Shown one piece after another: positions 7,106 to 16,108 of a stretch of DNA of 64,000 bases. The position numbers and the translations under genes were made by a program. The DNA is from Chelatococcus reniformis (GTDB lineage: Bacteria > Pseudomonadota > Alphaproteobacteria > Rhizobiales > Beijerinckiaceae): contig NZ_BMGG01000010.1 of NCBI RefSeq assembly GCF_014640075.1, positions 248,001 to 312,000 of the forward strand. The letters run 5' to 3'. Under the pieces are notes generated by a model. The model was not told the origin of the DNA, ran no database searches, and saw nothing but the letters and a program-made list of their open reading frames with translations. The stretch's first letter is position 1. Each line of letters starts with the position of its first letter.

Positions 7106-8524
7106 TCAGTTCTTCGCCACGTAGATCGCTTGCGGCGCCATGTATTCCAGCAGACCCTTCATGCCGTTTTCTGCGCCGAAGCCGCTCTGCTTGCGGCCTG
7201 CGAACGGGGTGTCGGGCCGCAGATTGAGGTTCTGGTTGACCCACACCGTTCCCGTCTCGATGCGGCGAGCGACGCTGACGGCTTGATCGAGATCCTTCGA
7301 CCAGATGGCGCCGGCCAGCCCGTAGTCGCTGGCGTTGGCGCGGTCGATGACCTCGTCCACGTCGCTGAACTTCAGCATCGGCAGGATCGGGCCGAAGGCT
7401 TCCTCCTGGACGACGCGTGACGATTCCGGCGGGTTGTCGACGATGGTGACCGGCACGAAGAAGCCGCCGTTGTCGGGGATGGCGGCCCCTTCGATCAGCG
7501 TCAGCTGGTTGGCGCGGGCATCCTCCAGCAGGTTCATGACACGGTCGTACTGCCGCCGGTTCTGGATCGGGCCGAGTACGGTGCCCTGCTCGGCGCCGTC
7601 GCCGACCTTGACCGCCTTGGCGATCGCCGCCAGACGATCGCGCAGGCCGTCGTAGACCGCTTCGTGCACGTAGAGGCGCTTGGTCGCGACGCAGATCTGG
7701 GCGCTGTTGTAGAAGGCGCCGAAGAAGATTTTCTGGGCCACCTCGTCGAGGTCGACGTCGGGTAGCACGATGGCCGCGTCGTTGCCGCCCAGCTCCAGCG
7801 TGATGCGCTTCAAGTCCTTGGCCGCGCTCTCCATGACGCGCTTGCCGGTGGCGCTGGAGCCGGTGAAGGAGATCTTGTCGAAGCCGGGGTGGGCGGTCAT
7901 AGCCGGGCCCAGGTCGTCGCCGCCGCAGATCACATTGAGCACGCCGGGCGGGAAGACGTCGCGGAACAGCTCGCCGATCTTCAGAGTGCACAGCGGCGTG
8001 AACGGCGAGGGCTTCAGCACCATGGTGTTGCCGGCCAGGAGCGCCGGCGCCACCTTCCACATCGACAGAGTCACCGGGAAGTTCCAGGGCGCGATGGCGC
8101 AGATGACACCGAGGGGCACGTACCGCGTCTCGATCAGCTGCTGCTCGGAATCCTCCGAGACCTCCACCGGCGGCCGCATCGTCGAGACCGCGTGCAGCCA
8201 CTGGGCCGCGCCCTGGATCTCCTGCTTGGCGCCGTCGACCGGTCGGCCTTGCTCATGGGTGAACAGGCGCGCCAATTCGTCGGCGTGGGCCGCCAGCACG
8301 TCGCCCGCTTTGCGCAGCAGCTCCTGCCGCTCGTCGATGGGCACCTGGCGCCACCGCTTGAAGGCGGTGCGCGCAGACGCGACCGCCTCGTCGAGCTGGG
8401 CGGGCGTACAGTCGGGCGCCTGCGCAAACGCCTCTCCCGTGGCCGGATTGACGACGGGGATCGCCGCGCTCGCGCGCGCGGCGCGGCCGTCGATCGTCAT
8501 GCTGTAGTCGGCGTTGACATCCAT
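7106..8524 (-). CDS. NAD(P)-dependent aldehyde dehydrogenase
   Basis: The 472-residue product oxidises an aldehyde to the acid. The ATG at 8524 is chosen because AGGAGC precedes it and the sequence DYSMTIDGRAARASAAIPVVNPATGE is the normal family N-terminus. Key features are the cofactor motif ICAIAPWNFP (about 141-150), SFTGSSATGK, general base Glu244 in TLELGGND and catalytic Cys278 in SAQICVATKR, with PFAGRKQSGFG near the end. It begins 14 bases after the stop of the alcohol dehydrogenase gene, so the two are co-transcribed: together they would convert a primary alcohol to a carboxylic acid. Confidence 0.9.
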   Translation of the reverse strand: MDVNADYSMTIDGRAARASAAIPVVNPATGEAFAQAPDCTPAQLDEAVASARTAFKRWRQVPIDERQELLRKAGDVLAAHADELARLFTHEQGRPVDGAKQEIQGAAQWLHAVSTMRPPVEVSEDSEQQLIETRYVPLGVICAIAPWNFPVTLSMWKVAPALLAGNTMVLKPSPFTPLCTLKIGELFRDVFPPGVLNVICGGDDLGPAMTAHPGFDKISFTGSSATGKRVMESAAKDLKRITLELGGNDAAIVLPDVDLDEVAQKIFFGAFYNSAQICVATKRLYVHEAVYDGLRDRLAAIAKAVKVGDGAEQGTVLGPIQNRRQYDRVMNLLEDARANQLTLIEGAAIPDNGGFFVPVTIVDNPPESSRVVQEEAFGPILPMLKFSDVDEVIDRANASDYGLAGAIWSKDLDQAVSVARRIETGTVWVNQNLNLRPDTPFAGRKQSGFGAENGMKGLLEYMAPQAIYVAKN

Positions 8525-8538
8525 CGCTCGGCTCCTGC

Positions 8539-9642
8539 TCAGGCGTCCATCAGCAGCACGATCTTCACGCACTCGCCGCGGTGCTGCGCCGCGACCGCCT
8601 CGTTGATCTGCTCGAAGGGAAAGGTGGTGATCAGTCGATCGAAGGGCAGCCGCCCGAGCCGGTGGAGGTCCATCAGCTCGGGCAGGAACTCACCCGGATT
8701 GCTGTCGCCCTCGATGATGCCCTTGATCGTGTAGCCGAACGTCATCGTCGTGTTGATGTCGCCCGGCAGCGGCGTGCCGGGCGGCGCGACGCCGACCAGG
8801 CCGAGCACGCCCTTGGGGGCGAGCGCGGCCACCGCCGCCGGGTACACGGCGGGAATGCCGGTGGTGTCGAAGGCATAGTCGACGCCGGCCGGCACGATGG
8901 CGCGCACCGTGGCCGCAAGGTCGGCGTCGGCGGCTGGATCGATGGTGTGGGTCGCGCCGAATTCGCGGGCCAGCGCCCGGCGCGCCGCATGCGGCTCGAC
9001 CACGATGACGGTGCCGCAGGCCTGCACCTTGGCGCCCATCACGGCGGCCAGGCCGACCGGGCCGCCGCCAAGGATCAGCAGCGACGAGCCCGCCTCGCAG
9101 GCGAGCGAGCGCATGATGCTGCCGGCACCGGTCTGGATGCCGCAGCCGAGCGGGCCGATCAGTTCCAGCGGCAGGTCGCCCGGCACCTTCACCACGTTGC
9201 GTTCGTAGGTGATGGCGTGGGTGGCGAAGGAGGATTGGCCGAAGAAGTTGCTGGCGACCGGAACGCCCTCGCAGCGCAGCGCCGTCGAGCCGTCCGGCCG
9301 CATGCCGGTGTAGTTGAGCTGCGGCATGGTGAGGCAATAGGCGGCGTCACCCCGGTTGCAGCGGTGGCAGGCGCCACAGGAGCGGAAGGTGATGGCGACA
9401 CGGTCCCCGGGCGCCACCTTGTGGACCTTGGGGCCGACGCGCTCGACGATGCCCGAGCCCTCGTGTCCGAGCACCGCCGGGGCGGCGATCGCACCGGCGT
9501 CTCGGAACACGAGGTCGGTGTGACAGACACCGACGCCGATGATGCGGACAAGGATCTCGTCGTCGCGAGGCTCGTCGAGGTCGAGCGTGCGGATCTCGAA
9601 CGGCTGGCCGGCGCCCGTCGCCACCGCTGCGCGGATCCTCAT
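8539..9642 (-). CDS. Zinc-dependent NAD alcohol dehydrogenase (aryl/allylic alcohol type)
   Basis: This medium-chain dehydrogenase of 367 residues carries both zinc sites. Catalytic ligands are Cys40 and His41 in GVCHTD, and His60-Glu61 in GHEGSGIVE; the structural zinc has Cys89, 92, 95 and 103. The Rossmann motif is LILGGGPVGLAAVMGAK. The pattern (FRSCGACHRCNRGDAAYC, PLGCGIQTGAGSI) is like benzyl-alcohol and geraniol dehydrogenases, which act on allylic or aromatic primary alcohols. The ATG at 9642 follows GGAG; upstream in-frame starts would add a leader without homology. It is the first gene of the pair with the aldehyde dehydrogenase. Confidence 0.9.
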   Translation of the reverse strand: MRIRAAVATGAGQPFEIRTLDLDEPRDDEILVRIIGVGVCHTDLVFRDAGAIAAPAVLGHEGSGIVERVGPKVHKVAPGDRVAITFRSCGACHRCNRGDAAYCLTMPQLNYTGMRPDGSTALRCEGVPVASNFFGQSSFATHAITYERNVVKVPGDLPLELIGPLGCGIQTGAGSIMRSLACEAGSSLLILGGGPVGLAAVMGAKVQACGTVIVVEPHAARRALAREFGATHTIDPAADADLAATVRAIVPAGVDYAFDTTGIPAVYPAAVAALAPKGVLGLVGVAPPGTPLPGDINTTMTFGYTIKGIIEGDSNPGEFLPELMDLHRLGRLPFDRLITTFPFEQINEAVAAQHRGECVKIVLLMDA

Positions 9643-9964
9643 GGTCGGACTCCGGCGAGGATGGGAGGGTGAAGCGCGCGGCAGCGCCTCGCGCCGGTCG
9701 CATCCGCCAGCGCGGACGCCTGATCGTGCAGCAAGATGGATCCTCCCTCCGCGTCCCCGGTGCATGCCGGAGGCGTCCCGCGACCGATACAGTCAGCCGG
9801 GGCGCCGCTCAACACCTATAACGCGAGGGGGGATTGCCGACGAATATTCGCAGCCGCTATCGCCGCGCCGCAAGGCCGCTTGAGGGCTTCGCTCTGATCG
9901 GGTGGAACCCTGCGATCAGAGAGAGGCATCCAGATGCAGCTTTGCGAGAGCGACGCGAATCTCT
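9643..9964. other. Intergenic region upstream of the alcohol dehydrogenase
   Basis: No gene is seen. The region must hold the leftward promoter of the ADH-ALDH operon, which could not be placed. The inverted repeat at 9892-9921 lies near the end of the neighbouring binding-protein gene. Confidence 0.5.
9892..9921 (-). terminator. Hairpin downstream of the sulfonate-type binding protein gene
   Basis: Arms CTCTGATCG (9892-9900) and CGATCAGAG (9913-9921) are perfect complements with a 12-base loop. It begins 44 bases past the stop of the leftward gene ending at 9965. No U-run follows, so it may be a stability hairpin or factor-dependent terminator. Confidence 0.45.
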
Positions 9965-10915
9965 CTACGGCCCGGGCTTCCTCACCGCCGCCGCGACCTC
10001 GATCGGCCTGGGCAGCAGGCCGAGCGCGAGAAAGGTGTCAGCAATCTTCTGCTGCTCAGCGACGACCGTCGCATCGAGGGGCTTGACGCCGAAGGTCTGC
10101 CGCTTGAGCGCGATCTTCAGCACAGGGGCCGGGATGCCCGTACCGGGACTGAGCTCTTCCGCGACGGCGTCCTCGTTGTCCTTCGCCCAGGCGTTGATCT
10201 CCTCGATCGCAGCGAGGACGGCATCGATGACCTGCGGGTGGGCGTCGTTGAAGGCCCGCCCGGCGAGGTAGAACTGGCGATTGGCGGCAATCCCGGTCCC
10301 GTCGGCGAGTGTGCGCGCGCCGGTTGCGACCTCGGCAGCCGCCTGGAACGGATCCCAGATCACCCAGGCGTCGACCGAGCCGCGTTCGAAAGCCGCCCGT
10401 GCGTCGGCGGGCGCCAGAAAGGCCGGCTCGATTTCGGAATACTTCACGCCGGCCTTCTCGAGGGCCTTGACCAGTAGATAGTGGACGTTGGACCCCTTGT
10501 TGAAAGCGATCTTCTTGCCGCGCAGGTCGGCCACGGAGGTGATGGGCGAGTCCTTCCTGACCAGGATGGCCTCGCCGCGCGGCGCCGGCGGCTCGAAGCC
10601 GGCGTAGACGAAGCCGGCGCCCGCCGCCTGGCCGAAGATCGGCGGCGCCTCGCCGGCGTGGCCGAAGTCGATGGCGCCGACGTTCAGCGCCTCCAGGAGC
10701 GGCGGGCCGGAGGGGAACTCCTTCCATTCGACACGGAAGCCAAGGGGCGCGAGCTTCTTTTCCAGGCTGCCCTTGCCCTTGAGCAGGATGACATTGCCGT
10801 ACTTCTGGTAGCCGACGCGCACGACCTTGTCGTCGGCGCGGGCGGCGGCGGATATCAGGCCGCCGGCCAGCATCAGCAGCCCGGCGGCCAGGGCGAATCT
10901 GCGCAGGATGTTCAT
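9965..10915 (-). CDS. ssuA: Aliphatic sulfonate-type ABC transporter substrate-binding protein
   Basis: The 316-residue periplasmic protein has a signal peptide (MNILRRFALAAGLLMLAGGLISAAARA, residues 1-27). The mature chain has the SsuA pattern: VRVGYQKYGNVILLKGKGSLEKKL, EFPSGPPLLEALNVGAIDFG, VADLRGKKIAFNKGSNVHYLL and VDAWVIWDPF. SsuA binds alkanesulfonates such as taurine-like compounds for import as a sulfur source. The ATG at 10915 has GAGAGG upstream. No ssuB, ssuC or ssuD gene is adjacent on either side, so it must use a permease encoded elsewhere. The symbol marks the family, not a proven substrate. Confidence 0.82.
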   Translation of the reverse strand: MNILRRFALAAGLLMLAGGLISAAARADDKVVRVGYQKYGNVILLKGKGSLEKKLAPLGFRVEWKEFPSGPPLLEALNVGAIDFGHAGEAPPIFGQAAGAGFVYAGFEPPAPRGEAILVRKDSPITSVADLRGKKIAFNKGSNVHYLLVKALEKAGVKYSEIEPAFLAPADARAAFERGSVDAWVIWDPFQAAAEVATGARTLADGTGIAANRQFYLAGRAFNDAHPQVIDAVLAAIEEINAWAKDNEDAVAEELSPGTGIPAPVLKIALKRQTFGVKPLDATVVAEQQKIADTFLALGLLPRPIEVAAAVRKPGP

Positions 10916-11195
10916 GTTGCCTCTCGTCGTCTGGTCGAAGCTGCGGAAGCGTCGGGTTGCGCGGCCGAAGCGAGGGAAACCGACGCGCACCCCCCTCGAT
11001 GCCGAAGAGGTGCAGGCAGTTGATCGATTCGAAACGGCAAAGACCTCAGGCGAGCGGCACCGAGGGACGGCAACACTTATCTACGACGTCGACAAGCCGT
11101 GCGCCAAGTGAACAATATTTCAAATATTTCTCGAATTTGGAGAATTTTATTCTATCTGAGGCTGATGAATTAGCGTCTTCTCTTTGCGACAGCTT
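10916..11195. other. AT-rich intergenic region
   Basis: Most of this 280-base gap is ordinary, but 11110-11160 is unusually AT-rich for this genome. It contains a repeated AATATTT, and TTCTC (11128-11132) is mirrored by GAGAA (11140-11144). It could hold the promoter of the ssuA-like gene or the end of the sugar ABC operon transcript. Confidence 0.35.
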
Positions 11196-12725
11196 TCAAT
11201 GGATGGCGGCGTACATGACGCGCGCCTCCGTCGCCTCGGCGGCGGGGATCTCCTCGACGATGCGGCCGCCGCGCGCCACCAGGATGCGGTCGGAGATGGC
11301 GAGGATCTCCGGCAGGTACGACGAGATCACGATGACCGCCTTGCCCTGGCGGGCGACCTCGCGGATCGCCGCGTGGATCTGCGGAATGGCGCCGACATCG
11401 ACGCCGCGGGTCGGCTCGTCGAAGATCACCAGCGAGGGCTCCTGCACCAGGGACTTCGCCACGACCACCTTCTGCTGATTGCCGCCGGAGTATTCGATGA
11501 TCTTGAGGCTGCGCTTCAGCGCCGAGATCCCGAGAGCGCCGATCCAGGCGTCGGCGGTGCGCTTGCGCTCGCGCGGCGAGTAGAACCAGCGGCGGCCCAG
11601 GCGCGAGGCGAGGCGCCCGAGATAGATGTTCTCGTCGGCTGTCATGGTCTCGAAGAAGCCGTCCTGCTTTCGGTCTTCGGTGATGTAGACGATGCCGTCG
11701 TTGATCGCCTGGCTGGGCACCCGGTAGCGCACCGGCTTGCCCTTGAAGTAGATCAGGCCGCCGCGGAGGAGGTTGCGCTTGCGGGCGCCGCAGATGATGT
11801 GGGCGATCTCGGTGCGGCCGGCGCCCACGAGCCCCGCCATGCCGACGATCTCGCCGGCGAACACCGAGAACGACATGTTCTTGACCACCGCGCCCATGGT
11901 CACGTTCTCGACCGAGAGGACCTTCTCGCGGCGGCCGGCCGACGCTGGCGCGGCCATGCGCGGGGCGGCGTAGGCGCCGCCGGCGACGTCGCGGCCCACC
12001 ATCATGCGAACCAGTTGCGCGCGGTCGACCTCGCCCGCTTTCACGGTCGCGACGAGCTTGCCGTCGCGCAGCACCGTCAGGCGGTCGGCGATGCTCAGCG
12101 CCTCTTCCAGCGCGTGGGAGATGAAGATGATGCCGACACCCTCGTCGCGCAGCCGTCGCAGCAGGTGGAAGAGGTGCTGGATCTCCTCCGGCGTCAGGCT
12201 CGCGGTCGGCTCGTCGAAGATGATGACGCGCGCCTGGTAGCGCGCCGCGCGGGCGATCTCGACCATCTGGCGCTTGGCGGTGCCCAGCGTCTCCACCAGG
12301 GCCAGCGGATCGACATGGAAATTGAGCGATTGCTGAGACTGTTGGGCGCTGATGTTGAGCTTGCGGAACACCGTGTAGAACGGCTCGCGCCCGAGCTGGA
12401 GGTTCTGTGCCACGGTCATCGACGGCACCAGGCTGGTCTCCTGGTAGACCATGGCGACGCCGGCCTTGAGCGCACCGCTCGGCGAGGAGAAGCCGGCCTT
12501 GCGCCCGTCGAGCAGATACTCGCCCGTCGTGAGATCGACCGCGCCGGAAATGACCTTGCACAGGGTCGATTTGCCGGCGCCGTTCTCGCCCAGCAAGGCG
12601 TGGATCTCGCCGGGACGCAGGTCGAAATCGACGTTTTCGATGGCATGGACGCCGCCGTAGACCTTGCTGGCGGAGACGATGCGGACGAGGGGCGGGGCGC
12701 CGTCGCGGGGGGCCGTCGCATCCAT
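11196..12725 (-). CDS. Ribose-type ABC importer ATP-binding protein (two ATPase domains)
   Basis: The 509-residue protein is a tandem ATPase of the RbsA/XylG class that powers sugar import. The first domain has Walker A GENGAGKS at 46-53, VYQETS, and Walker B VIIFDEPTASL. Its signature loop reads LGTAKRQMVEIA, well away from the usual LSGGQ. The second domain has a degenerate Walker A (GLVGAGRTE), a normal signature YSGGNQQKV and LVIFDEPTRGVD. That asymmetry is normal for the family. Its ATG overlaps the upstream stop as ATGA, so translation is coupled. It is the last gene of the operon with two permeases, a binding protein and an SMP-30 gene. Confidence 0.9.
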   Translation of the reverse strand: MDATAPRDGAPPLVRIVSASKVYGGVHAIENVDFDLRPGEIHALLGENGAGKSTLCKVISGAVDLTTGEYLLDGRKAGFSSPSGALKAGVAMVYQETSLVPSMTVAQNLQLGREPFYTVFRKLNISAQQSQQSLNFHVDPLALVETLGTAKRQMVEIARAARYQARVIIFDEPTASLTPEEIQHLFHLLRRLRDEGVGIIFISHALEEALSIADRLTVLRDGKLVATVKAGEVDRAQLVRMMVGRDVAGGAYAAPRMAAPASAGRREKVLSVENVTMGAVVKNMSFSVFAGEIVGMAGLVGAGRTEIAHIICGARKRNLLRGGLIYFKGKPVRYRVPSQAINDGIVYITEDRKQDGFFETMTADENIYLGRLASRLGRRWFYSPRERKRTADAWIGALGISALKRSLKIIEYSGGNQQKVVVAKSLVQEPSLVIFDEPTRGVDVGAIPQIHAAIREVARQGKAVIVISSYLPEILAISDRILVARGGRIVEEIPAAEATEARVMYAAIH

Positions 12726-13834
12726 CAGTGTGCTCCCCTTGCCTTGGCCGGCAGCTCGACCAACTTGTCGTGGCCCTTGGCGCACGCGATCACCCGCGGC
12801 CCGACGGCGCAGACGGAAGTGATGCCGTGGGTGTGGCCGCCGACGCGGCTGTGGAAGCTCTCCACCGGGTCTCCCTCGGGCGACAGGCGCGCGAGCAGGC
12901 CGTAGGATCGCGCCGGGGCCCAGGGCTTCTGGATACCGAGCTTCTTGATGCGGCCGATCTGCGTCGGCTCGCGATAGTTGAACGGAGAGGACAGGGCCGG
13001 CCCGATCCACAGCTCCGGCGGCACCTCGGCCATCATCTGGGCGCGGAAGCGCGGCTCGCGCAGCACGAACTCGGTGAGCTGACTGCGCAGCGCGAAGAAG
13101 GCGATCCAGAAGCCGTCCGTGGCGCGCTTGAGGCGGGCTGGGTAGCCGGCGAAGTTGGGCACCAGCACCCGACCGCCGCCGCCGCGTGGCACCGATACAA
13201 GGGAGTGGCTCCAGGCCTCGGTAACGAGGAGCGCGCCCTCGTCGGCCGTCGTCGCCACGCCGTTGGGCCAGGCCAGACCGCCCTTCAGCGTGCGCGCCGC
13301 GGCGAGGCGGCTGTCGCAGACGACGAGGCGGCCGCTGGCCGGGGCGGCCGCCATCAGGTCCTGCAGCCAGTCCTCCGGCGGATTGTGGCGCGAGCCGTCG
13401 GTGACGAAGACCGTGCCGTCGCTCGCCACGGTGATCGCGGTCGGGCAGCGCAGCGGTGCGCCGTCCACGGCCTCGAGCTGCGCCTCGCCGCGTCCGTCCG
13501 GCGTCAGGGCCAGCACGCCGCGGCCGGAGACGCAGGCGAGCAGGCGCCCGTCCGGTGTCCAGGCCAGGCCGCCGACCGGCCGACCCAGATCGGCGAAGAC
13601 GCGGCGGCTGTCGAAATCGGCTCCCGCGCAGCGCAGCACGGTTGTACCGCTCGACACGTAGAGAGCGCCGTCCGGCCCCGGCGCCAGGTCGTCGGGCGCC
13701 GTGATCGGCGCCCCGAGCGCCCGCGCGTCGTCCAGGCGGCTGTTGGGCGACAGCGCGCCGTCCAGCACCGGGATGCCGTGCACCGGCCGGTTGGGAAACA
13801 GGATGGCGTCGACGAGGTCCCGCAGCAGCGCCAT
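12725..13834 (-). CDS. SMP-30/gluconolactonase-like beta-propeller protein
   Basis: This 369-residue protein has no signal peptide or membrane segment. It carries the repeated propeller pattern of the SMP-30/LRE/strictosidine-synthase group: APDDLAPGPDGALYVSSG, GGLAWTPDGRLLACVSG, CPTAITVASDGTVFVTDG, LAWPNGVATT and VTEAWSHSLVSV. These proteins hydrolyse sugar lactones or related esters using a metal site. It starts four bases inside the end of the permease-fusion gene (ATGA) and its own stop overlaps the ATPase start. It is therefore an integral part of the transport operon and probably processes the imported compound. Whether it is catalytically active cannot be judged without alignment. Confidence 0.85.
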   Translation of the reverse strand: MALLRDLVDAILFPNRPVHGIPVLDGALSPNSRLDDARALGAPITAPDDLAPGPDGALYVSSGTTVLRCAGADFDSRRVFADLGRPVGGLAWTPDGRLLACVSGRGVLALTPDGRGEAQLEAVDGAPLRCPTAITVASDGTVFVTDGSRHNPPEDWLQDLMAAAPASGRLVVCDSRLAAARTLKGGLAWPNGVATTADEGALLVTEAWSHSLVSVPRGGGGRVLVPNFAGYPARLKRATDGFWIAFFALRSQLTEFVLREPRFRAQMMAEVPPELWIGPALSSPFNYREPTQIGRIKKLGIQKPWAPARSYGLLARLSPEGDPVESFHSRVGGHTHGITSVCAVGPRVIACAKGHDKLVELPAKARGAH

Positions 13835-15987
13835 CACGCCATCTCCCGCACCGGTGCGCGGCGCCCGGCGCTCGGGCTGGCATCGTCCCAATAGGAGGCC
13901 CAGCTCGTCCAGGTGGGATCCGCGCCGGGCAGCCGCAGGCGCCCGATCCGGTTGTTCTCGAGGCCGCCGATATAGAGGTGGCCCTTGTGCTCGCGCATGG
14001 AGGTGATGGTGGGGTGGGAATGCCCACCTGGATCCCACAGAGTCTCCAGCACGGTGCCGTCGTCGTCGAACTTGGCGATGCAGCCGTAGTTGATACCGGG
14101 GCACAGCCATTCATCCGGCGGGATCTGCTTGACCATGCGCACGCGGAAGCCCGGATCGGCCATGGCGAGGTCGTAGACGGGCGAGCGGATGCCCACGAGG
14201 GCGAGCCAGTAGGTGCCGTCGGAGGCCCGGTTGATGTTGTCGGGATAGCCGGGGAGGTTGTCGACCAGGATCTCGCATTGTCCCGCTCTCGGGCCGGCGA
14301 TCCACAGGCGGTGGATGCGGCACAGCCAGGTGCTGGCCCAGAGCACGGACTGGGCGTCGTGCGCCAGGCAGACGCCGTTGGGAAAGGCGAGGTCCTTGAG
14401 GATCGTCGTCGAGCGGCCGGTCGCCGGATCATGGCAGATGAGGCGCCCGTTGCCACGCCCCTCGAAGCCGTCCAACGCCCAGTCGGCGAGATCGTAGCGG
14501 ATCGTCGCCTCGCTGAAGTAGATCTTGCCGTCAGGCGCGATGTCGAGGTCGTCCGCCAGGTAGAGACGAGAATCGTCCTTGAGGCGCAACCACGAGCGGT
14601 TGGTCTCGTCGGTCACCTTGAACACCGAGCGGTCCGGCCTGACGCCGTAGACGCCCATGCCGGCGACGCAGACGATCAGGTTCTCCTCGCGGTCCATGGC
14701 CATGCCGAGCGGGCGGCCGCCGATGCGCGCGAATTCCTCACGCACCTCGTAGTCGGGGGCCAGGAAGCGGATGATCGAGCCGTTGCGGTTGACCGTGTAG
14801 AGGTTGTCCTGCCGGTCGAGGATGACATCCTCAGGCCCCTCGATGCGCTCGTAGGCGATGGCCTCGGCGGCGTGCAGGCGGTCGTTCTCGGCGAAGGCGG
14901 TGCCCGCGTCGCGGGCGATCGACGGCGGCGGCGTGAACTCCACCAAGGTCGGGCTGACGTAGATCTTCTGGAGTACCTTGCCCTTGTTCTTCTGCCATTT
15001 GACGTTGAAGCCCACCGCCGCGATCAGCAGGAAGCCGATCGTCGCCGTGGTCAGGCTGCCGTGAGTGCCGAGCTGCACGAGGCCGTTGATCAGGAGAAAG
15101 ATAATGACGGCGCCGATCAGGGCGCGGGCGATGGTGCCGCGGCCTCCGGCGAGGCTGATGCCGCCGAGCACCACGGCGGCCAGCGCGTTGACCTCCCAGC
15201 CGACGCCGGTGTCGGTGCCGGAGCTGTTCTGGCGGGCGGCATAGAGGATGCCGGCGAAGGCGGTGAGCAGCCCCGACACGACATAGGCGGTGAACAGGGA
15301 GCGCTTGACATCGATGCCGGCGTGGCGCGCCGCCTTGCGGCTCGAGCCGACCGCCATGATCTGCAGCCCCGGCCGCAGGCGGGTCAGATAGATGTGCGCG
15401 GCGAGGCCGATGAGGACGAGGCAGACCATGTTGACCGGGATGCCGAAGATCGTGCCGATGCCCAGGAAGTCCCAGGCGTCGCTCGTTTCGGACGCGGAGG
15501 CGAGCTCCCGGGTGTAGGCCGTGGTGAGCTTGTTGTAGGAGGCCCGCACGACGATCAGCACCACCATTGTGGTGAGGAACGGGCGCGTCTTGGCGTAGGC
15601 GATGAGGCCGCCGTTGATGGCGCCGACCAGGGCGCCGAAGGCGAGCACGCCGATGATCATCACCGGGAACGGCAGGCCGAGGATCTGCAGCAGGTAGAGT
15701 GCCAGGAAATTCGCCATGGCGAACACGGCGCCGACGGAAAGGTCGATGCCGCCGGCAAGCACCGCGACGGCCATGGCCATCGCAACCAGCGCCTGCTCCG
15801 GGAAGCTGCGCATGAGCTGCTGCAGGTTCGGCCAGCCGGCATATCCGGGGATGGTCAGCACGAACGCGAGGAAGACGAGGCACATCAGCGTGAACGGAAC
15901 GATGGGTTCCATCCAGCGCTTCTCCAGCAGCTCGCTGATGAACAATTGTGGCGAGTGGCGGTACCAGAGGCGCCGGACCGAATCCAT
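13834..15987 (-). CDS. ABC sugar permease fused to a strictosidine-synthase/SMP-30-like domain
   Basis: One continuous 717-residue frame holds two unlike domains. Residues about 28-330 are an RbsC-type permease with eight or more membrane segments and the family marks AVAVLAGGIDLSVGAVFAMAN (near 74-93) and VVLGGISLAGGRGTIARALIG (near 272-292). After a linker at about 330-375, residues 380-695 are a beta-propeller: IEGPEDVILDRQDNLYTVN, LADDLDIAPDGKIYFSEA, GNGRLICHDPATGRSTTIL, LAFPNGVCL and LPGYPDNINRASDGTYW, typical of strictosidine-synthase-like proteins. The frame has no stop or shift at the join. The propeller would sit in the cytosol at the channel exit if the C-terminus is inside, as is usual. 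The start is ATG 15987. Confidence 0.88.
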   Translation of the reverse strand: MDSVRRLWYRHSPQLFISELLEKRWMEPIVPFTLMCLVFLAFVLTIPGYAGWPNLQQLMRSFPEQALVAMAMAVAVLAGGIDLSVGAVFAMANFLALYLLQILGLPFPVMIIGVLAFGALVGAINGGLIAYAKTRPFLTTMVVLIVVRASYNKLTTAYTRELASASETSDAWDFLGIGTIFGIPVNMVCLVLIGLAAHIYLTRLRPGLQIMAVGSSRKAARHAGIDVKRSLFTAYVVSGLLTAFAGILYAARQNSSGTDTGVGWEVNALAAVVLGGISLAGGRGTIARALIGAVIIFLLINGLVQLGTHGSLTTATIGFLLIAAVGFNVKWQKNKGKVLQKIYVSPTLVEFTPPPSIARDAGTAFAENDRLHAAEAIAYERIEGPEDVILDRQDNLYTVNRNGSIIRFLAPDYEVREEFARIGGRPLGMAMDREENLIVCVAGMGVYGVRPDRSVFKVTDETNRSWLRLKDDSRLYLADDLDIAPDGKIYFSEATIRYDLADWALDGFEGRGNGRLICHDPATGRSTTILKDLAFPNGVCLAHDAQSVLWASTWLCRIHRLWIAGPRAGQCEILVDNLPGYPDNINRASDGTYWLALVGIRSPVYDLAMADPGFRVRMVKQIPPDEWLCPGINYGCIAKFDDDGTVLETLWDPGGHSHPTITSMREHKGHLYIGGLENNRIGRLRLPGADPTWTSWASYWDDASPSAGRRAPVREMA

Positions 15988-16108
15988 AAGAGGAGGCTCC
16001 GTTTCGACCGACGCAGGTGGCGCGGGTCCGTGCCGGGCGGCGCGGCGTTCGCGCATCCGGCGAGGCGGGCGGCGGCGTCAGCCGGCGGCCCCGACGAAAC
16101 TGGCCGGG

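Noticed and set aside
11196-14456. Single 1086-residue frame covering the ATPase and more
   Set aside because: The N-terminal 577 residues are out-of-frame translation of the SMP-30 and fusion genes. The true ATPase start is at 12725, with ATGA coupling.
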